The translations under genes and the position numbers were made by a program. This document shows, one piece after another, positions 35,620 to 44,767 of a stretch of DNA of 64,000 nt (the stretch's first letter is position 1; the number at the start of each line of letters is the position of its first letter). The notes below the pieces were generated by a model. It was not told where the DNA came from. It did not search any database and worked only from the letters and a program-made list of their open reading frames with translations. This DNA is from Candidatus Methylobacter oryzae (lineage in GTDB: Bacteria; Pseudomonadota; Gammaproteobacteria; Methylococcales; Methylomonadaceae): the NCBI RefSeq assembly GCF_003994235.2, contig NZ_RYFG02000112.1:1-64000 (forward strand), given 5' to 3'.

Positions 35620-37304
35620 CTATCTTGCTCAACTTGGGCATGACGTTTATTTAACGCATCCATCACGACCTGCCGGTCACTGAAAGGCACACACACGCCA
35701 TTGCTTTCCTGATATTGCTCATGGCCTTTACCCGCAATCACGATGCAGTCATTCTTAGCCGCACTTACTACCACTTTTTGTATCGCCTGTTCTCTGTTTC
35801 GAATAACTTGAATCTTACCGGTTACTGCAGCACTCCTATCCTCTATGACTGACGAACTGCAACCGGCCAAAATATCATTGACTATATCTAATCCATTTTC
35901 ATATCGCGGGTTGTCATCGGTAACGACTATATAATCCGCCCATCGTTCTGCAATTTTTCCCATTTGCGAACGTTTACCCTTATCCCTATTGCCGCCACAG
36001 CCGAACACTACCCATAAAGCCTGTTTACAATGCTTACGCAAACTGGACAAAACTTTATCCAAGGCGTCGGGAGTGTGGGCATAATCCACAAAAATCAATG
36101 GATCATTCTCAGCCCCGAAACGCTCCATGCGGCCAACAACCGGCTTTATGCAAGTCAGTCTTTTTGCTGCTTCAGCCAACGAGACGTCCATCGCTAACAT
36201 TACAGTTAAAACAGCCAAGACATTCTCTACATTAAAATCGCCGTATAACGGTACTTTTACTTGCTGAGTTTGGTCTTTATAGTGAACATCGAATTCGATC
36301 CCTTCAGCTTGACACTGTATATTTGCAGCACAAACATTCTCGCCTGGATACGACTTTCCCGCTTTTACGCTAAATGTCCATAACTGCACGGATCCCGGTA
36401 CCGCAGCAATAATCTGCTCGCTGTAAGCGTCATCCAAATTCACTACAACAAAAGCCAACCCCGGCTTTTTCAATAATTCCAATTTGGCTAGCACATAAGC
36501 ATCCATCGTACCGTGGTAATCCAAATGGTCGCGGCTGATGTTGGTAAATACCGCTCCTTTAAATAAAACCCCGTTTACCCTGCCTTGCTCCAAGCCATGC
36601 GAAGAAACCTCCATCGCTACGGTATGTTTTTTACTTTTTAGTAATTCAGCCAGTATTTTATGAATCGCCAGCGCATCGGGCGTGGTATTCAGAGTTTTGC
36701 TAAGCTTGCCCCATTCACCCCAACCCAATGTCCCAATGATTCCGCAGTTATCCAACATCTGGCTTAAAAATTGGCTGCAAGACGTTTTACCATTAGTGCC
36801 GGTAATACCGATAACTCTCATAGCCCGGGAAGGATCGCTATAAAAGCGCGACGCTATTTCACCCAACTTTAAGCCCAGATCGTCTACCGGAATCATCGGG
36901 ACTCGGTTAGCGATGTCGCATTGCGATGCTTCTGCCAACTGCCGGCCATTCCCTGCCGGGTCAAAAATTACCGCACAGGCTCCGTTATTGATAGCCTGTT
37001 CAACATGCGCCAATCCATGCTGTTTAGCTCCGGCTAAAGCAATAAAAGCATCACCGCTCACCACTTCCCGGCTATCTAAAGCCAAACCGGTGACCGCCAA
37101 GGACGATGGCCACGACTGCTCCCGGCAGTCATCGGTATTTCCTCCATCCATGGAGGTCAAAAGTGTCGCAATCGGTAGGGAATCGATGCGACCAACCGGC
37201 ATATCACTTTGGCATAGAAAAGGGGCCAATCCGTCTAATAAATCGTTCAATCGCAGTAATTGCTGCATGCGCGGAACCGTTTCTTTATTCATGACGTTCG
37301 TCAT
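35616..37304 (-). CDS. murE: UDP-MurNAc-dipeptide--meso-DAP ligase MurE, with in-frame repeat
   Basis: A 562-residue Mur ligase, about 65 longer than E. coli MurE. It shows LDSREVVSGDAFIAL, the P-loop IGITGTNGKTSCSQFL, KGAVFTNISRDHLDYHGTM and TDDNPRYENG, where DNPR marks meso-diaminopimelate specificity. Residues 38-71 (GRIDSLPIATLLTSMDGG, then NTDDCREQSWPSSLAV) are a family 2 long repeat inserted in the N-terminal region without breaking the frame. Part of the remaining excess lies in the leader (1-37). Because the gene is essential, the insertion must be tolerated or lie in a loop. The ATG at 37304 has AGGAAAGG upstream; 37292 is an alternative. Confidence 0.96.
   Translation of the reverse strand: MTNVMNKETVPRMQQLLRLNDLLDGLAPFLCQSDMPVGRIDSLPIATLLTSMDGGNTDDCREQSWPSSLAVTGLALDSREVVSGDAFIALAGAKQHGLAHVEQAINNGACAVIFDPAGNGRQLAEASQCDIANRVPMIPVDDLGLKLGEIASRFYSDPSRAMRVIGITGTNGKTSCSQFLSQMLDNCGIIGTLGWGEWGKLSKTLNTTPDALAIHKILAELLKSKKHTVAMEVSSHGLEQGRVNGVLFKGAVFTNISRDHLDYHGTMDAYVLAKLELLKKPGLAFVVVNLDDAYSEQIIAAVPGSVQLWTFSVKAGKSYPGENVCAANIQCQAEGIEFDVHYKDQTQQVKVPLYGDFNVENVLAVLTVMLAMDVSLAEAAKRLTCIKPVVGRMERFGAENDPLIFVDYAHTPDALDKVLSSLRKHCKQALWVVFGCGGNRDKGKRSQMGKIAERWADYIVVTDDNPRYENGLDIVNDILAGCSSSVIEDRSAAVTGKIQVIRNREQAIQKVVVSAAKNDCIVIAGKGHEQYQESNGVCVPFSDRQVVMDALNKRHAQVEQDR
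37092..37193 (-). repeat. family 2 repeat (long form, 102 bp) inside murE
   Basis: Thirty-four codons, in frame, encoding a peptide identical at 26 of 34 positions to the copy in the DolP-like protein (45434-45535) and read in the same frame. It contains the perfect hairpin GACTGC-CGGGA-GCAGTC, also conserved in that copy. Confidence 0.93.
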
Positions 37305-37305
37305 G

Positions 37306-39033
37306 TTATGGCGCCTTTCCTGTCAATAAGATAGGCATATTATCCTGCTGGTCAGGAGCAACCTCTAACACTCTCAACGCGCCAGCCATTACTTTAGAAA
37401 ACACCGGAGCCGAAACTATCCCGCCGTAATATTGGCCTGCAGACGGCTCATCAACCATGACGACGATAATCAACCGCGGATTTTTGGCGGGAGCCATGCC
37501 GGCAAAAACAGAAAAATAACTTTTCTCGACATATCCGCCCGCACCGGCTTTCTTCACTGTTCCGGTTTTTCCGGCTGCGCTATAGCCCTCGACTCTACCT
37601 TCGTAAGCGGTACCGTCTTTCATAAGTACAGTTTCCAGCATAGCCCTGACTCTTTTGGCTGTCTTTGCTGAAAATACCCGTTGTTGATCGACATCTTCGT
37701 CCCGCCGGAACAAACTAACCGAGTGCAGAATGCCGTCATCCGCCAATGCCGTATAAGCTCTTGCCAACTGGAGTGCGGAGGTGCTCACACCGTAACCGAA
37801 TGACAAAGTCGCCCTATCAAACTCATGCCAACTTTGGTAGTCAAGCAAACTGCCATTGGCTTCTCCGGGAAAGCCTGAACCGGGAGCGACACCGAAACCC
37901 AACTTGTTATAAACTCCCCAAAAATATTCCGGGGGCATTCGCAATGCCATCTGGCTTACTGCAACGTTGCTGGATTTTTTCAACACACCTGTCAAATCCA
38001 ACGTTCCGTAATTATGCACATCCTTTACCAGATGACTTCCAACCTGATAAGTCCCATGAGTTTCGAATACCTCATTTGGCTTGACATATCTTCCGTCTAA
38101 CGCAGCCGCGACAACAAAGGGTTTCACTGTCGAGCCAGGCTCGAATACATCGGTTATCGACCTGTTCCTGTACAGGCTTTCCTTTAAACCCTTCCTGCTA
38201 TTCGGATTGAACGACGGCTGATTGACTGCCGCCAAAATTTCTCCTGTCTTCGCATCCAGGACTACCAGCGCCGCTGATTTTGCCTTGTTCAGGTTAACCG
38301 CCAGTTGCAGCTCCCGATACGCCAAATACTGGATGCGCTGATCGATGCTTAAATCCAGGTTCTTGCCCGCAACCGGCTCTTTTATATTTTCTACATCCTC
38401 AATAATGCGGCGCTGCCCGTCCCTGATAACGCGTTTGCTACCTGGAATTCCTTTTAATGATTTTTCATATCCCGACTCAAGGCCTGCCTGGCCAATATCA
38501 TCGATATCGGTAAAGCCGACGAGGTGTGCCGAGACTTCTCCGGCCGGATAAAAACGCTTGAATTCCCGCTCGAAATAAACACCTGCAAGCTTAAGCGCCT
38601 TGACTTGATCGGCAATCACCGGACTCACTTGGCGGGCAACATAAACAAACTGTCTATGCGTATCGCCGTTAATCAGCTCATTCACTTTTCCCTTCGGCGA
38701 ATTCAACAATTTTTCCATTTGCCTGATTTCGTTTTCTTTAGCAGGATCCACCTCTTGCGGATTCATCCAAATGGACTCAACAGGCGTGCTGATCGCCAAC
38801 GGTGCTCCGTTTCTATCCTTTATCATGCCTCGGTATGCCGAAACCGGCACATCACTGACATGGCGCATATCTCCTTGCTCTTTTAGAAACTGTTTATTCA
38901 ACACCTGTAAATCGACAGCTCGACCTACCAGCACTACCATACAAGCCATTATAAAAATGACTACTATTTGTCTTCGTCCTGAAAAGTTGCCGGCTGTTTT
39001 ATTTGTCCTGCTTCTGCCCTGAAAATGCATCAT
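37306..39033 (-). CDS. ftsI: septal transpeptidase FtsI (PBP3)
   Basis: A 575-residue class B penicillin-binding protein. It has an N-terminal TM helix (about 23-42, QIVVIFIMACMVVLVGRAV), the pedestal domain with RNGAPLAISTPVESIW, and the transpeptidase domain with STVKPF (Ser near 301), SSNVA (near 353) and KTGT (near 489). It cross-links septal peptidoglycan with FtsW. It is adjacent to ftsL (0 bp) and murE (1 bp). Confidence 0.97.
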   Translation of the reverse strand: MMHFQGRSRTNKTAGNFSGRRQIVVIFIMACMVVLVGRAVDLQVLNKQFLKEQGDMRHVSDVPVSAYRGMIKDRNGAPLAISTPVESIWMNPQEVDPAKENEIRQMEKLLNSPKGKVNELINGDTHRQFVYVARQVSPVIADQVKALKLAGVYFEREFKRFYPAGEVSAHLVGFTDIDDIGQAGLESGYEKSLKGIPGSKRVIRDGQRRIIEDVENIKEPVAGKNLDLSIDQRIQYLAYRELQLAVNLNKAKSAALVVLDAKTGEILAAVNQPSFNPNSRKGLKESLYRNRSITDVFEPGSTVKPFVVAAALDGRYVKPNEVFETHGTYQVGSHLVKDVHNYGTLDLTGVLKKSSNVAVSQMALRMPPEYFWGVYNKLGFGVAPGSGFPGEANGSLLDYQSWHEFDRATLSFGYGVSTSALQLARAYTALADDGILHSVSLFRRDEDVDQQRVFSAKTAKRVRAMLETVLMKDGTAYEGRVEGYSAAGKTGTVKKAGAGGYVEKSYFSVFAGMAPAKNPRLIIVVMVDEPSAGQYYGGIVSAPVFSKVMAGALRVLEVAPDQQDNMPILLTGKAP

Positions 39034-39306
39034 TTACGGCTTTATATAAATAATCTTTTCTCGCAATGGCATAATCAGTTTCAATTGATCCCGTGCCACT
39101 TGCTCTACCCGATTCAGTTCTGCCAAAGTAGTCAGCTCTAATTGCAGCTGTCCCCATTCCACTTCATACTGATCCAATGCCCTTTCCTGCTTTTGGATCT
39201 CGATAAAAATTAACCGCGACTGGTATTTACTGTAAATTACAGCCAGAGCAGATATCAAAAGCACCAATATCAGTGCCCCTATACCTAAATATCGACTTAT
39301 TGCCAC
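39034..39306 (-). CDS. ftsL: cell division protein FtsL
   Basis: A 90-residue bitopic protein: a short cytoplasmic N-terminus, a TM helix (about 8-26, IGALILVLLISALAVIYS), then a leucine-zipper-like coiled coil (QERALDQYEVEWGQLQLEL). It forms the FtsQLB complex. Its position between rsmH and ftsI is diagnostic. Confidence 0.93.
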   Translation of the reverse strand: MAISRYLGIGALILVLLISALAVIYSKYQSRLIFIEIQKQERALDQYEVEWGQLQLELTTLAELNRVEQVARDQLKLIMPLREKIIYIKP

Positions 39307-40239
39307 TTAAACTTTCTCGGCTACTCGCATAATTGCACTTCGCGCCCTCGGGTTCAGGTTAATTTCCTGCTGTTCAGCTCTCAGAGCTTTACCTACTTTC
39401 TTCAAGATACCTTTGGCAATATCAACTTCTTTAATAGGCAGTTTGCCCGGATTATATTTAGCTCCGGACTCAGCCCTGATAAAGCGTTTAACAATCCGGT
39501 CTTCCAATGAATGAAAAGAAATAACGACTAAGCGCCCGGAAGGCTTCAAAATTTTGGCTGACTGTTGCAAAACAGTTTTTAACTCATCCAACTCACTGTT
39601 AATTTTTATACGGATTGCTTGAAAACTGCGGGTTGCAGGATGTTTATGCTTCTCTTTGACCGGTACGACATCTTCAATAAGCTTTGCCAACTCCCTTGTG
39701 GTTCTAACCGGAGCATCGACTCTTCTTTCAATAACCGCATGAGCTATGCGTCGTGCAAATCGCTCTTCGCCGTATTCAAATAGAACCTCAACCAGTTCCT
39801 TTTCATCAACGCTAGCCAGCCATTGCTCCGCCGTAATGCCGGCATTGCCATCCATCCGCATATCCAACGGTCCGTCGCGCAAAAAGCTAAAACCTCTTTC
39901 AGGATTGTCTAGCTGAGGCGAGGACACGCCCAAATCCATTAATATGCCGTCAACTTTTCCAACCAAACCTGCATTTGTAACTATATTTTCCAGCTCGGAA
40001 AAAGGTGTATGTTTTAGATCAAACCGTTTGTCTTCAAGCATGGCTTGCGCATAATCTGAATCAATCGCATCCAAATCCCGATCGAATGCCAACAGCCGCC
40101 CCGCAGGCCCCAATAAATTTAAAATTCCTTGACTATGTCCGCCCCGACCAAAAGTACAATCCAGATAAACGCCGTCTTCTTTAATAGCCAATTGCTGCAA
40201 AACTTCTGCAAACATAACGGGCAAATGTTCCACTAACAA
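39307..40239 (-). CDS. rsmH: 16S rRNA (cytosine-1402-N4) methyltransferase RsmH
   Basis: A 310-residue SAM-dependent enzyme (MraW). It has HLPVMFAEVL, the SAM loop LDCTFGRGGHSQGIL, DGILMDLGVSSPQLD, RGFSFLRDGPLDMRM and VVISFHSLEDRIVKRF. The frame opens at TTG 40239; GTG at 40233, six bases on, has a better-spaced GGGAG and may be the start. It lies 14 bp after mraZ. Confidence 0.97.
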   Translation of the reverse strand: MLVEHLPVMFAEVLQQLAIKEDGVYLDCTFGRGGHSQGILNLLGPAGRLLAFDRDLDAIDSDYAQAMLEDKRFDLKHTPFSELENIVTNAGLVGKVDGILMDLGVSSPQLDNPERGFSFLRDGPLDMRMDGNAGITAEQWLASVDEKELVEVLFEYGEERFARRIAHAVIERRVDAPVRTTRELAKLIEDVVPVKEKHKHPATRSFQAIRIKINSELDELKTVLQQSAKILKPSGRLVVISFHSLEDRIVKRFIRAESGAKYNPGKLPIKEVDIAKGILKKVGKALRAEQQEINLNPRARSAIMRVAEKV

Positions 40240-40253
40240 ATCTCCCGCATTAA

Positions 40254-40721
40254 TTAAAAGGATAAAGATCCTAAATCTTCCAACCCTTCGTTATCGTCGC
40301 CATCCAGCCATTCACTTTCTTTTGCCGTCCAGGCTTCTTCATTCCAGAGCTCAAATTTATTAAGCTGACCAACCAAAACAATTTTCTTATCTATATTTGC
40401 AAATGTTCTCAACTTTTCAGGCAGCAACAAACGACCTTGTCCATCCATCTCACATTCGGACGCATTTCCAATCACAAATCTTCTTAACTTACCGGCCATC
40501 TTGTTTAACGTGGGTAACTTACTAATTGTTTGTTCGAGTTTTTCCCATTCAGGCATTGGGTAAAGCCATAAGCAACCATTCTCTCCAACGCAACGCTCAT
40601 TGACAGCAACAGTCACAACCATCTGGCACTCGCAACACTCCTGTAACTCTTCCCGATAACGAGTAGGAATTGCAAAACGTCCTTTACCGTCTAAATTGAT
40701 TGAGCTAATGCCTCGTAACAA
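40254..40721 (-). CDS. mraZ: transcriptional regulator MraZ
   Basis: A 155-residue AbrB-fold protein with two MraZ domains: LRGISSINLDGKGRFAIPTR, where DGKGR is the first DXXXR motif, and ECEMDGQGRLLLPEKLR for the second. It binds TGGGN-type repeats upstream of the dcw operon and represses it. The start is TTG at 40721 with GGGGTG upstream. It is the first gene of the cluster. Confidence 0.96.
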   Translation of the reverse strand: MLRGISSINLDGKGRFAIPTRYREELQECCECQMVVTVAVNERCVGENGCLWLYPMPEWEKLEQTISKLPTLNKMAGKLRRFVIGNASECEMDGQGRLLLPEKLRTFANIDKKIVLVGQLNKFELWNEEAWTAKESEWLDGDDNEGLEDLGSLSF

Positions 40722-40745
40722 AATTCACCCCGAAAAACCCTTTTT

Positions 40746-40770
40746 CTCCACTTTTCTCCACTTATGCCCA
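40746..40770 (-). promoter_or_regulatory. MraZ operator (three boxes)
   Basis: On the minus strand TGGGC (40770-40766), TGGAG (40760-40756) and TGGAG (40750-40746) repeat every 10 bp, with 5-bp spacers. This is the known MraZ box pattern. A weaker GGGTT continues the phase at 40740-40736. They cover the expected transcription start. Confidence 0.85.
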
Positions 40771-40798
40771 CTATAGATTTCAAACACACCCTAGTCAA
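40770..40798 (-). promoter_or_regulatory. sigma-70 promoter of the dcw cluster
   Basis: On the minus strand TTGACT (40798-40793), a 17-bp spacer and TATAGT (40775-40770). It is followed directly by the MraZ boxes and, 48 bp after the -10, by mraZ. Confidence 0.85.
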
Positions 40799-41081
40799 GA
40801 ATGATTTCATTTAGATTCTTTCTTTTTCGACAATGACTTAGACAACGATCCAGATAGCGCAAAATACCCTAAAATATCGCACAACAAATACCATCTTTTA
40901 TCAAAAAGTTAATTAGCTCTAATTAGAAATTACTTTAAGTATTAAGCGTTAGAAATGCTTATGGATATTTTGGTAAAAATGAGGATTGGCTCAAAGAATG
41001 CTGTCGAGATAATTATCGAACAGTCTTTTCGGCGTCTTTGGCGACACCATGAAGGAAGGCCGGGAAATCCCGGAAAAGAAA
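40799..41081. other. AT-rich region upstream of the dcw promoter
   Basis: About 280 bp between the dcw promoter and rnpB. It is AT-rich, with a short inverted repeat TAATTAG/CTAATTA near 40912, and may serve as an UP-element region. Nearest rnpB, on the minus strand, CCGGGA-TT-TCCCGG (about 41061-41074) may help end rnpB. No gene is seen. Confidence 0.5.
41058..41076 (-). terminator. possible rnpB terminator hairpin
   Basis: The minus strand CCGGGA-TT-TCCCGG forms a 6-bp stem 8 bp after the rnpB 3' end, followed by C/T-rich sequence. The T run is weak. Confidence 0.45.
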
Positions 41082-41432
41082 GAAAGAGTCGGCCTATAAG
41101 CCGGGTTCTGTCGAGAACAGCCATTCATCTAGGCTGCAAGTCACCTTACAGCTCAAGCAATCTACCCAGGGACCGCGCGGGCCACGCGTCTGCCCCTCTA
41201 TTTGATCTTGCTCCGGGTGGGGTTTACCATGCCACTCCTGTTACCAGTTGCGCGGTGCGCTCTTACCGCACCTTTTCACCCTTACCGGTTATAAAAACAG
41301 GCGGTATATTTTCTGCGGCACTTTCCGTAGGCTCACACCTCCCAGGCGTTACCTGGCACCCTGCCCAATGGAGCCCGGACTTTCCTCCATTTTATCTTGC
41401 GATAAAACAGCGACTGCTCAGCCGACTCTTTC
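41082..41432 (-). ncRNA. rnpB: RNase P RNA (class A)
   Basis: A catalytic RNA that matures tRNA 5' ends. The minus strand shows the P1 helix arms GAAAGAGTCGGC (5', near 41432) and GCCGACTCTTTC (3', near 41082). It also has the conserved GGAGGAAAGTCCGGGCTCC at the 5' side, an internal AGGGTGAAAAGGTGCGGTAA, and the typical 3' ACAGAACCCGGCTTATAGGC. The length of about 350 nt fits class A. Confidence 0.95.
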
Positions 41433-41439
41433 AATAGAT

Positions 41440-41445
41440 AGTGTA
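41440..41445 (-). promoter_or_regulatory. -10 element of rnpB
   Basis: The minus strand TACACT at 41445-41440 lies 7 bp before the predicted RNA 5' end. No good -35 sequence is seen. Confidence 0.45.
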
Positions 41446-41521
41446 ACACACATCCGCATCGACGCGATACGCCACAACCTTAATCAACAAGCAAAAACCA
41501 GACCAACGGAAGTCGCTAAAA

Positions 41522-42385
41522 CTAGCGACCTTGTTTGGCTTTTTCTATATCTAAAGCGGCTTGGTACAACAACTTCTTTCTGACACCGGTTATTTCCACA
41601 GCCATTGATACCGCTGTCTTAATAGAACATTCACTCAACAAAACGCTCAGTATTTTTTCTTGCTCAGGCGTAAGAACTTGTTCTTTTTTATCAATGACGG
41701 CGCCATCGACAATAACGACAAATTCGCCTTTTCTCATATTTGCGTCTTCTTCAACCAATTTAAGCGCCTCACCTAAACTAGCTTTCACGATAGTCTCATG
41801 CAACTTAGTCAATTCCCTGGCAATAACAACTTGCCGATCCAACGGCAATACTTCTGCCATATCCTGCAATGAATCCAGAATTCGATGACTGGATTCGTAA
41901 AATACCCAAGTTATCGGGCACGTCAGCCTTTCGCTAAAAAAGGCTTTTCGGGCCGACGAGGTTCTTGGCGAAAAACCTTCAAATACAAACTGAGTGACCG
42001 GCAATCCCGCAGCGGATAATGCCGCAATCAAAGCGCACGCGCCCGGCACCGGCACAACTTCGATCCCCGCCTCCTTTGCCATTTTCACCATTGGCATACC
42101 AGGATCGCTTAAAAGCGGAGTTCCCGCATCGGAAACCAACGCGATAGATAAACCTTCGCGAAGCTTTTCCAATAACCCCTCCGAAGCTTTATCCTCATTA
42201 TGTTGATGTAACGAAACCAGTTTATTGCCAATACCATAATGCTGTAACAGCATTTTTATATGCCGGGTATCTTCCGCGGCAATCAAGTCGACCTGTTTTA
42301 ATATTTCAATCGCCCTGAAACTAATATCCCCCAAATTACCTATTGGAGTGGCAACCACGTATAATTTGCCGCATTCATTTGACAT
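41522..42385 (-). CDS. rsmI: 16S rRNA (cytidine-1402-2'-O) methyltransferase RsmI
   Basis: A 287-residue SAM enzyme of the tetrapyrrole-methylase fold. It shows LYVVATPIGNLGDISFRAIEIL, LIAAEDTRHIKMLL, IALVSDAGTPLLSDPG and the C-terminal helical domain. It modifies the same nucleotide as RsmH. The ATG at 42385 is preferred to GTG at 42394. It is divergent from lpoA, as in E. coli. Confidence 0.96.
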   Translation of the reverse strand: MSNECGKLYVVATPIGNLGDISFRAIEILKQVDLIAAEDTRHIKMLLQHYGIGNKLVSLHQHNEDKASEGLLEKLREGLSIALVSDAGTPLLSDPGMPMVKMAKEAGIEVVPVPGACALIAALSAAGLPVTQFVFEGFSPRTSSARKAFFSERLTCPITWVFYESSHRILDSLQDMAEVLPLDRQVVIARELTKLHETIVKASLGEALKLVEEDANMRKGEFVVIVDGAVIDKKEQVLTPEQEKILSVLLSECSIKTAVSMAVEITGVRKKLLYQAALDIEKAKQGR

Positions 42386-42417
42386 TCGATACACTCACAT
42401 GAAAACCACTAATAAAG

Positions 42418-44307
42418 ATGCAACCAAAATATAAACCGCCATTGTTGTACGCCCTACTTCCCAGCCTACTGCTTTTTTCCGGCTGCGTGCCTACATCTAC
42501 GACAAACCCGGAAAGCGGAACGGTGCAAGAGCGGCATGACAAAGCACCTGACCCTGAAGCCCTGACAACGCAGCCGATAATAATAAATGATCAGCCAGGC
42601 CAAATCGTTGAATTATACCAATCTTCTGTCCCTCTATCGCCCCAGGAACAAAATCAGCAGCGCTTACACTCCATTGATTCATTACTTCAGGCTGGCGACG
42701 GGGCTAGCGCAAAACAAACTGCCGACACTATTAATCCTGCCGAGTTATCGCCCGAACAGCGTGTGCTACTGCGCCTTCTTTATGCCCAAATCCAGCTCAG
42801 CTTTGGCGAGGCCGAACAAGCCATTGAAAACTTGGCACAAATTCAACCGCAGCAGCTCAATTTGGAAAATCGCATTAAATACCTTCAATCTCAAGCTTTT
42901 GCTTATTCGCTAACAGGAAATCTACTAGAAGGCGCCCAATCCCGGATTGAGCTACACAGCCTGATAACATCACCTGCCGAACTGGAAAGAAATCAAGCTG
43001 CTATCCTTGAGGCATTACGCCTATTGCCCGATACCGACTTACAAACCAACCAAACAGATACCCTAGCTGGCTGGATGTCTCTAGCCAATATTTTAAAATA
43101 CATAAACCAGCCTGACTTTAATACCCAAATAAATCAATGGCGCGCAACTTTTCCGGCACATCCTGCAAACCTCAGTTTCTTGGATCATCCTCAAGATACG
43201 CAGGAAAACATGCCCGGACAACCCGAAATAATCGCATTATTGCTACCTGAATCAGGTACATTCGCCCAGGCCGGCAAAGCTATTCGTGCAGGATTTACGG
43301 CAGCTTACAATCATACAAGCGGTCATTCGAAGCCCGTCATTCGCTTTTACGATAGCGAACAATCGGCACCCGCTACTTTATATAATCAAGCTACATCGGA
43401 AGGAGCCCAATTGATTATAGGTCCGCTCGCCAAAGAGCAGATCCAAAACTTGGCCGACACCGTCAGCTTTAACATACCGGTGTTGGCGTTAAATCACATA
43501 CCAGGCCTGCAAAAAAATCAGCTCTACCAGTTTAGCCTCAGCCCGCTGGATGACACAGAACAAATTATCCAGAAAGCAAGAGAAGACGGCCATCGAAAAG
43601 CACTGCTGCTGATCCCCGATAATTCGCCAGGTAAACGCACCGCAAGCTATTTAAAAGAAGACTGGCAAAACCTGGACGGCATCCTTCTGGAAACGCAAAC
43701 TTATAATCCCAAGGAAACCGACTTTTCATTACCGATTCAAAAGCTGCTCAACTTGGATGAAAGCGAACAACGTTATGACAAGATTCTTACACTGATACCT
43801 GGAATAAAATACACGCCTCGAAGACGGCAAGACGCCGATGCTATCCTATTAAGCGCCTATAGCGCAGAAGCACGCGCCATTAATCCCCAACTACAATTTT
43901 ACCAAGCCGGAGACCTTCCCGTTTACGCGATGCCCACGGTTTATTCAGGCCAAGTCAACGCAGCATTGGATGCCGATCTGAATAAAATAATTTTTTGCGA
44001 TATTCCTTGGTTATTCAATAAAACTTATCAAGGAGAACTTGGGATGGACGCCCTAAAAGAAACCTGGACGCAATTTCCCAGCTCCTATTTCCGCCTGATT
44101 GCGATGGGCATTGATTCTTATAACCTGATTACACACTTAGATAATTTGGAAGCCGACTCTTATTCCGGCGCAACCGGGAACCTATCGCTAACCACCGACC
44201 AACGCATTAAGCGCAAGCTGACATGCGCCAAATTCATTGACGGTCAACCCGAAAATACTAGCCCAGCTCCCGACAAAGAACAACCGGACAATCATGCTAT
44301 TCAATAA
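42418..44307 (+). CDS. lpoA: outer-membrane lipoprotein LpoA (PBP1A activator)
   Basis: A 629-residue lipoprotein: lipobox LFSGC with lipidated Cys23, a helical TPR-like N-domain (about 80-255, including LLRLLYAQIQLSFGEAEQAI), and a C-terminal periplasmic-binding-protein-like domain (PEIIALLLPESGTFAQAGKA, LIIGPLAKEQI). It activates PBP1A from the outer membrane. It starts the lpoA-yraN-diaA-dolP series. Confidence 0.93.
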   Translation: MQPKYKPPLLYALLPSLLLFSGCVPTSTTNPESGTVQERHDKAPDPEALTTQPIIINDQPGQIVELYQSSVPLSPQEQNQQRLHSIDSLLQAGDGASAKQTADTINPAELSPEQRVLLRLLYAQIQLSFGEAEQAIENLAQIQPQQLNLENRIKYLQSQAFAYSLTGNLLEGAQSRIELHSLITSPAELERNQAAILEALRLLPDTDLQTNQTDTLAGWMSLANILKYINQPDFNTQINQWRATFPAHPANLSFLDHPQDTQENMPGQPEIIALLLPESGTFAQAGKAIRAGFTAAYNHTSGHSKPVIRFYDSEQSAPATLYNQATSEGAQLIIGPLAKEQIQNLADTVSFNIPVLALNHIPGLQKNQLYQFSLSPLDDTEQIIQKAREDGHRKALLLIPDNSPGKRTASYLKEDWQNLDGILLETQTYNPKETDFSLPIQKLLNLDESEQRYDKILTLIPGIKYTPRRRQDADAILLSAYSAEARAINPQLQFYQAGDLPVYAMPTVYSGQVNAALDADLNKIIFCDIPWLFNKTYQGELGMDALKETWTQFPSSYFRLIAMGIDSYNLITHLDNLEADSYSGATGNLSLTTDQRIKRKLTCAKFIDGQPENTSPAPDKEQPDNHAIQ

Positions 44308-44659
44308 GCTCAAGACCAAAGCCGCCCATTTAATTCGCGGCGCAAGCGCCGAGGAGCAAGCTCACAACTTCCTGATCAATAAAGGACTTAAACCGGTATG
44401 CCGGAACTTTCGCTGCAAACACGGCGAACTCGACTTGATAATGACAGACCGGCAGACATTGGTCATTATTGAAGTCCGGTTCCGCAAAACCGATAGATAC
44501 GGCAGCGCAGTTGAAAGCATCACCCGCGCCAAACAATCCCGGATCATTGCAGCGACACAGATGTATCTTGCCGCCGGAAAGACGGATTGTCCTATCCGCT
44601 TTGACGTGGTCGCCATCTCAGGCAACGGACGGATAGACTGGATACAGAATGCTTTCTAA
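44294..44659 (+). CDS. yraN: YraN/UPF0102 endonuclease-like protein
   Basis: A 121-residue protein with a PD-(D/E)XK nuclease-like fold: EEQAHNFLINKGLKPVCRNF, GELDLIMTDRQTLVIIEVRFRK (catalytic-type E, D and ExK shown across HGELDLIM and IIEVRFRK). Its biological role is uncertain. The ATG at 44294 overlaps the lpoA end by 14 bp. Confidence 0.9.
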   Translation: MLFNKLKTKAAHLIRGASAEEQAHNFLINKGLKPVCRNFRCKHGELDLIMTDRQTLVIIEVRFRKTDRYGSAVESITRAKQSRIIAATQMYLAAGKTDCPIRFDVVAISGNGRIDWIQNAF

Positions 44660-44767
44660 GCGGAGAGCTTGCATATAGCAAATCCAAGAATAACCAGGCA
44701 AATCCTTCAGCCTATTAAACCCAAAAAGTGTCGCAGGCTTAAGTGATAGTCTTTATAATTGCCCTCT

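Noticed and set aside
41082-41437. A plus-strand open frame over rnpB
   Set aside because: The sequence is RNase P RNA on the minus strand; the frame is incidental.
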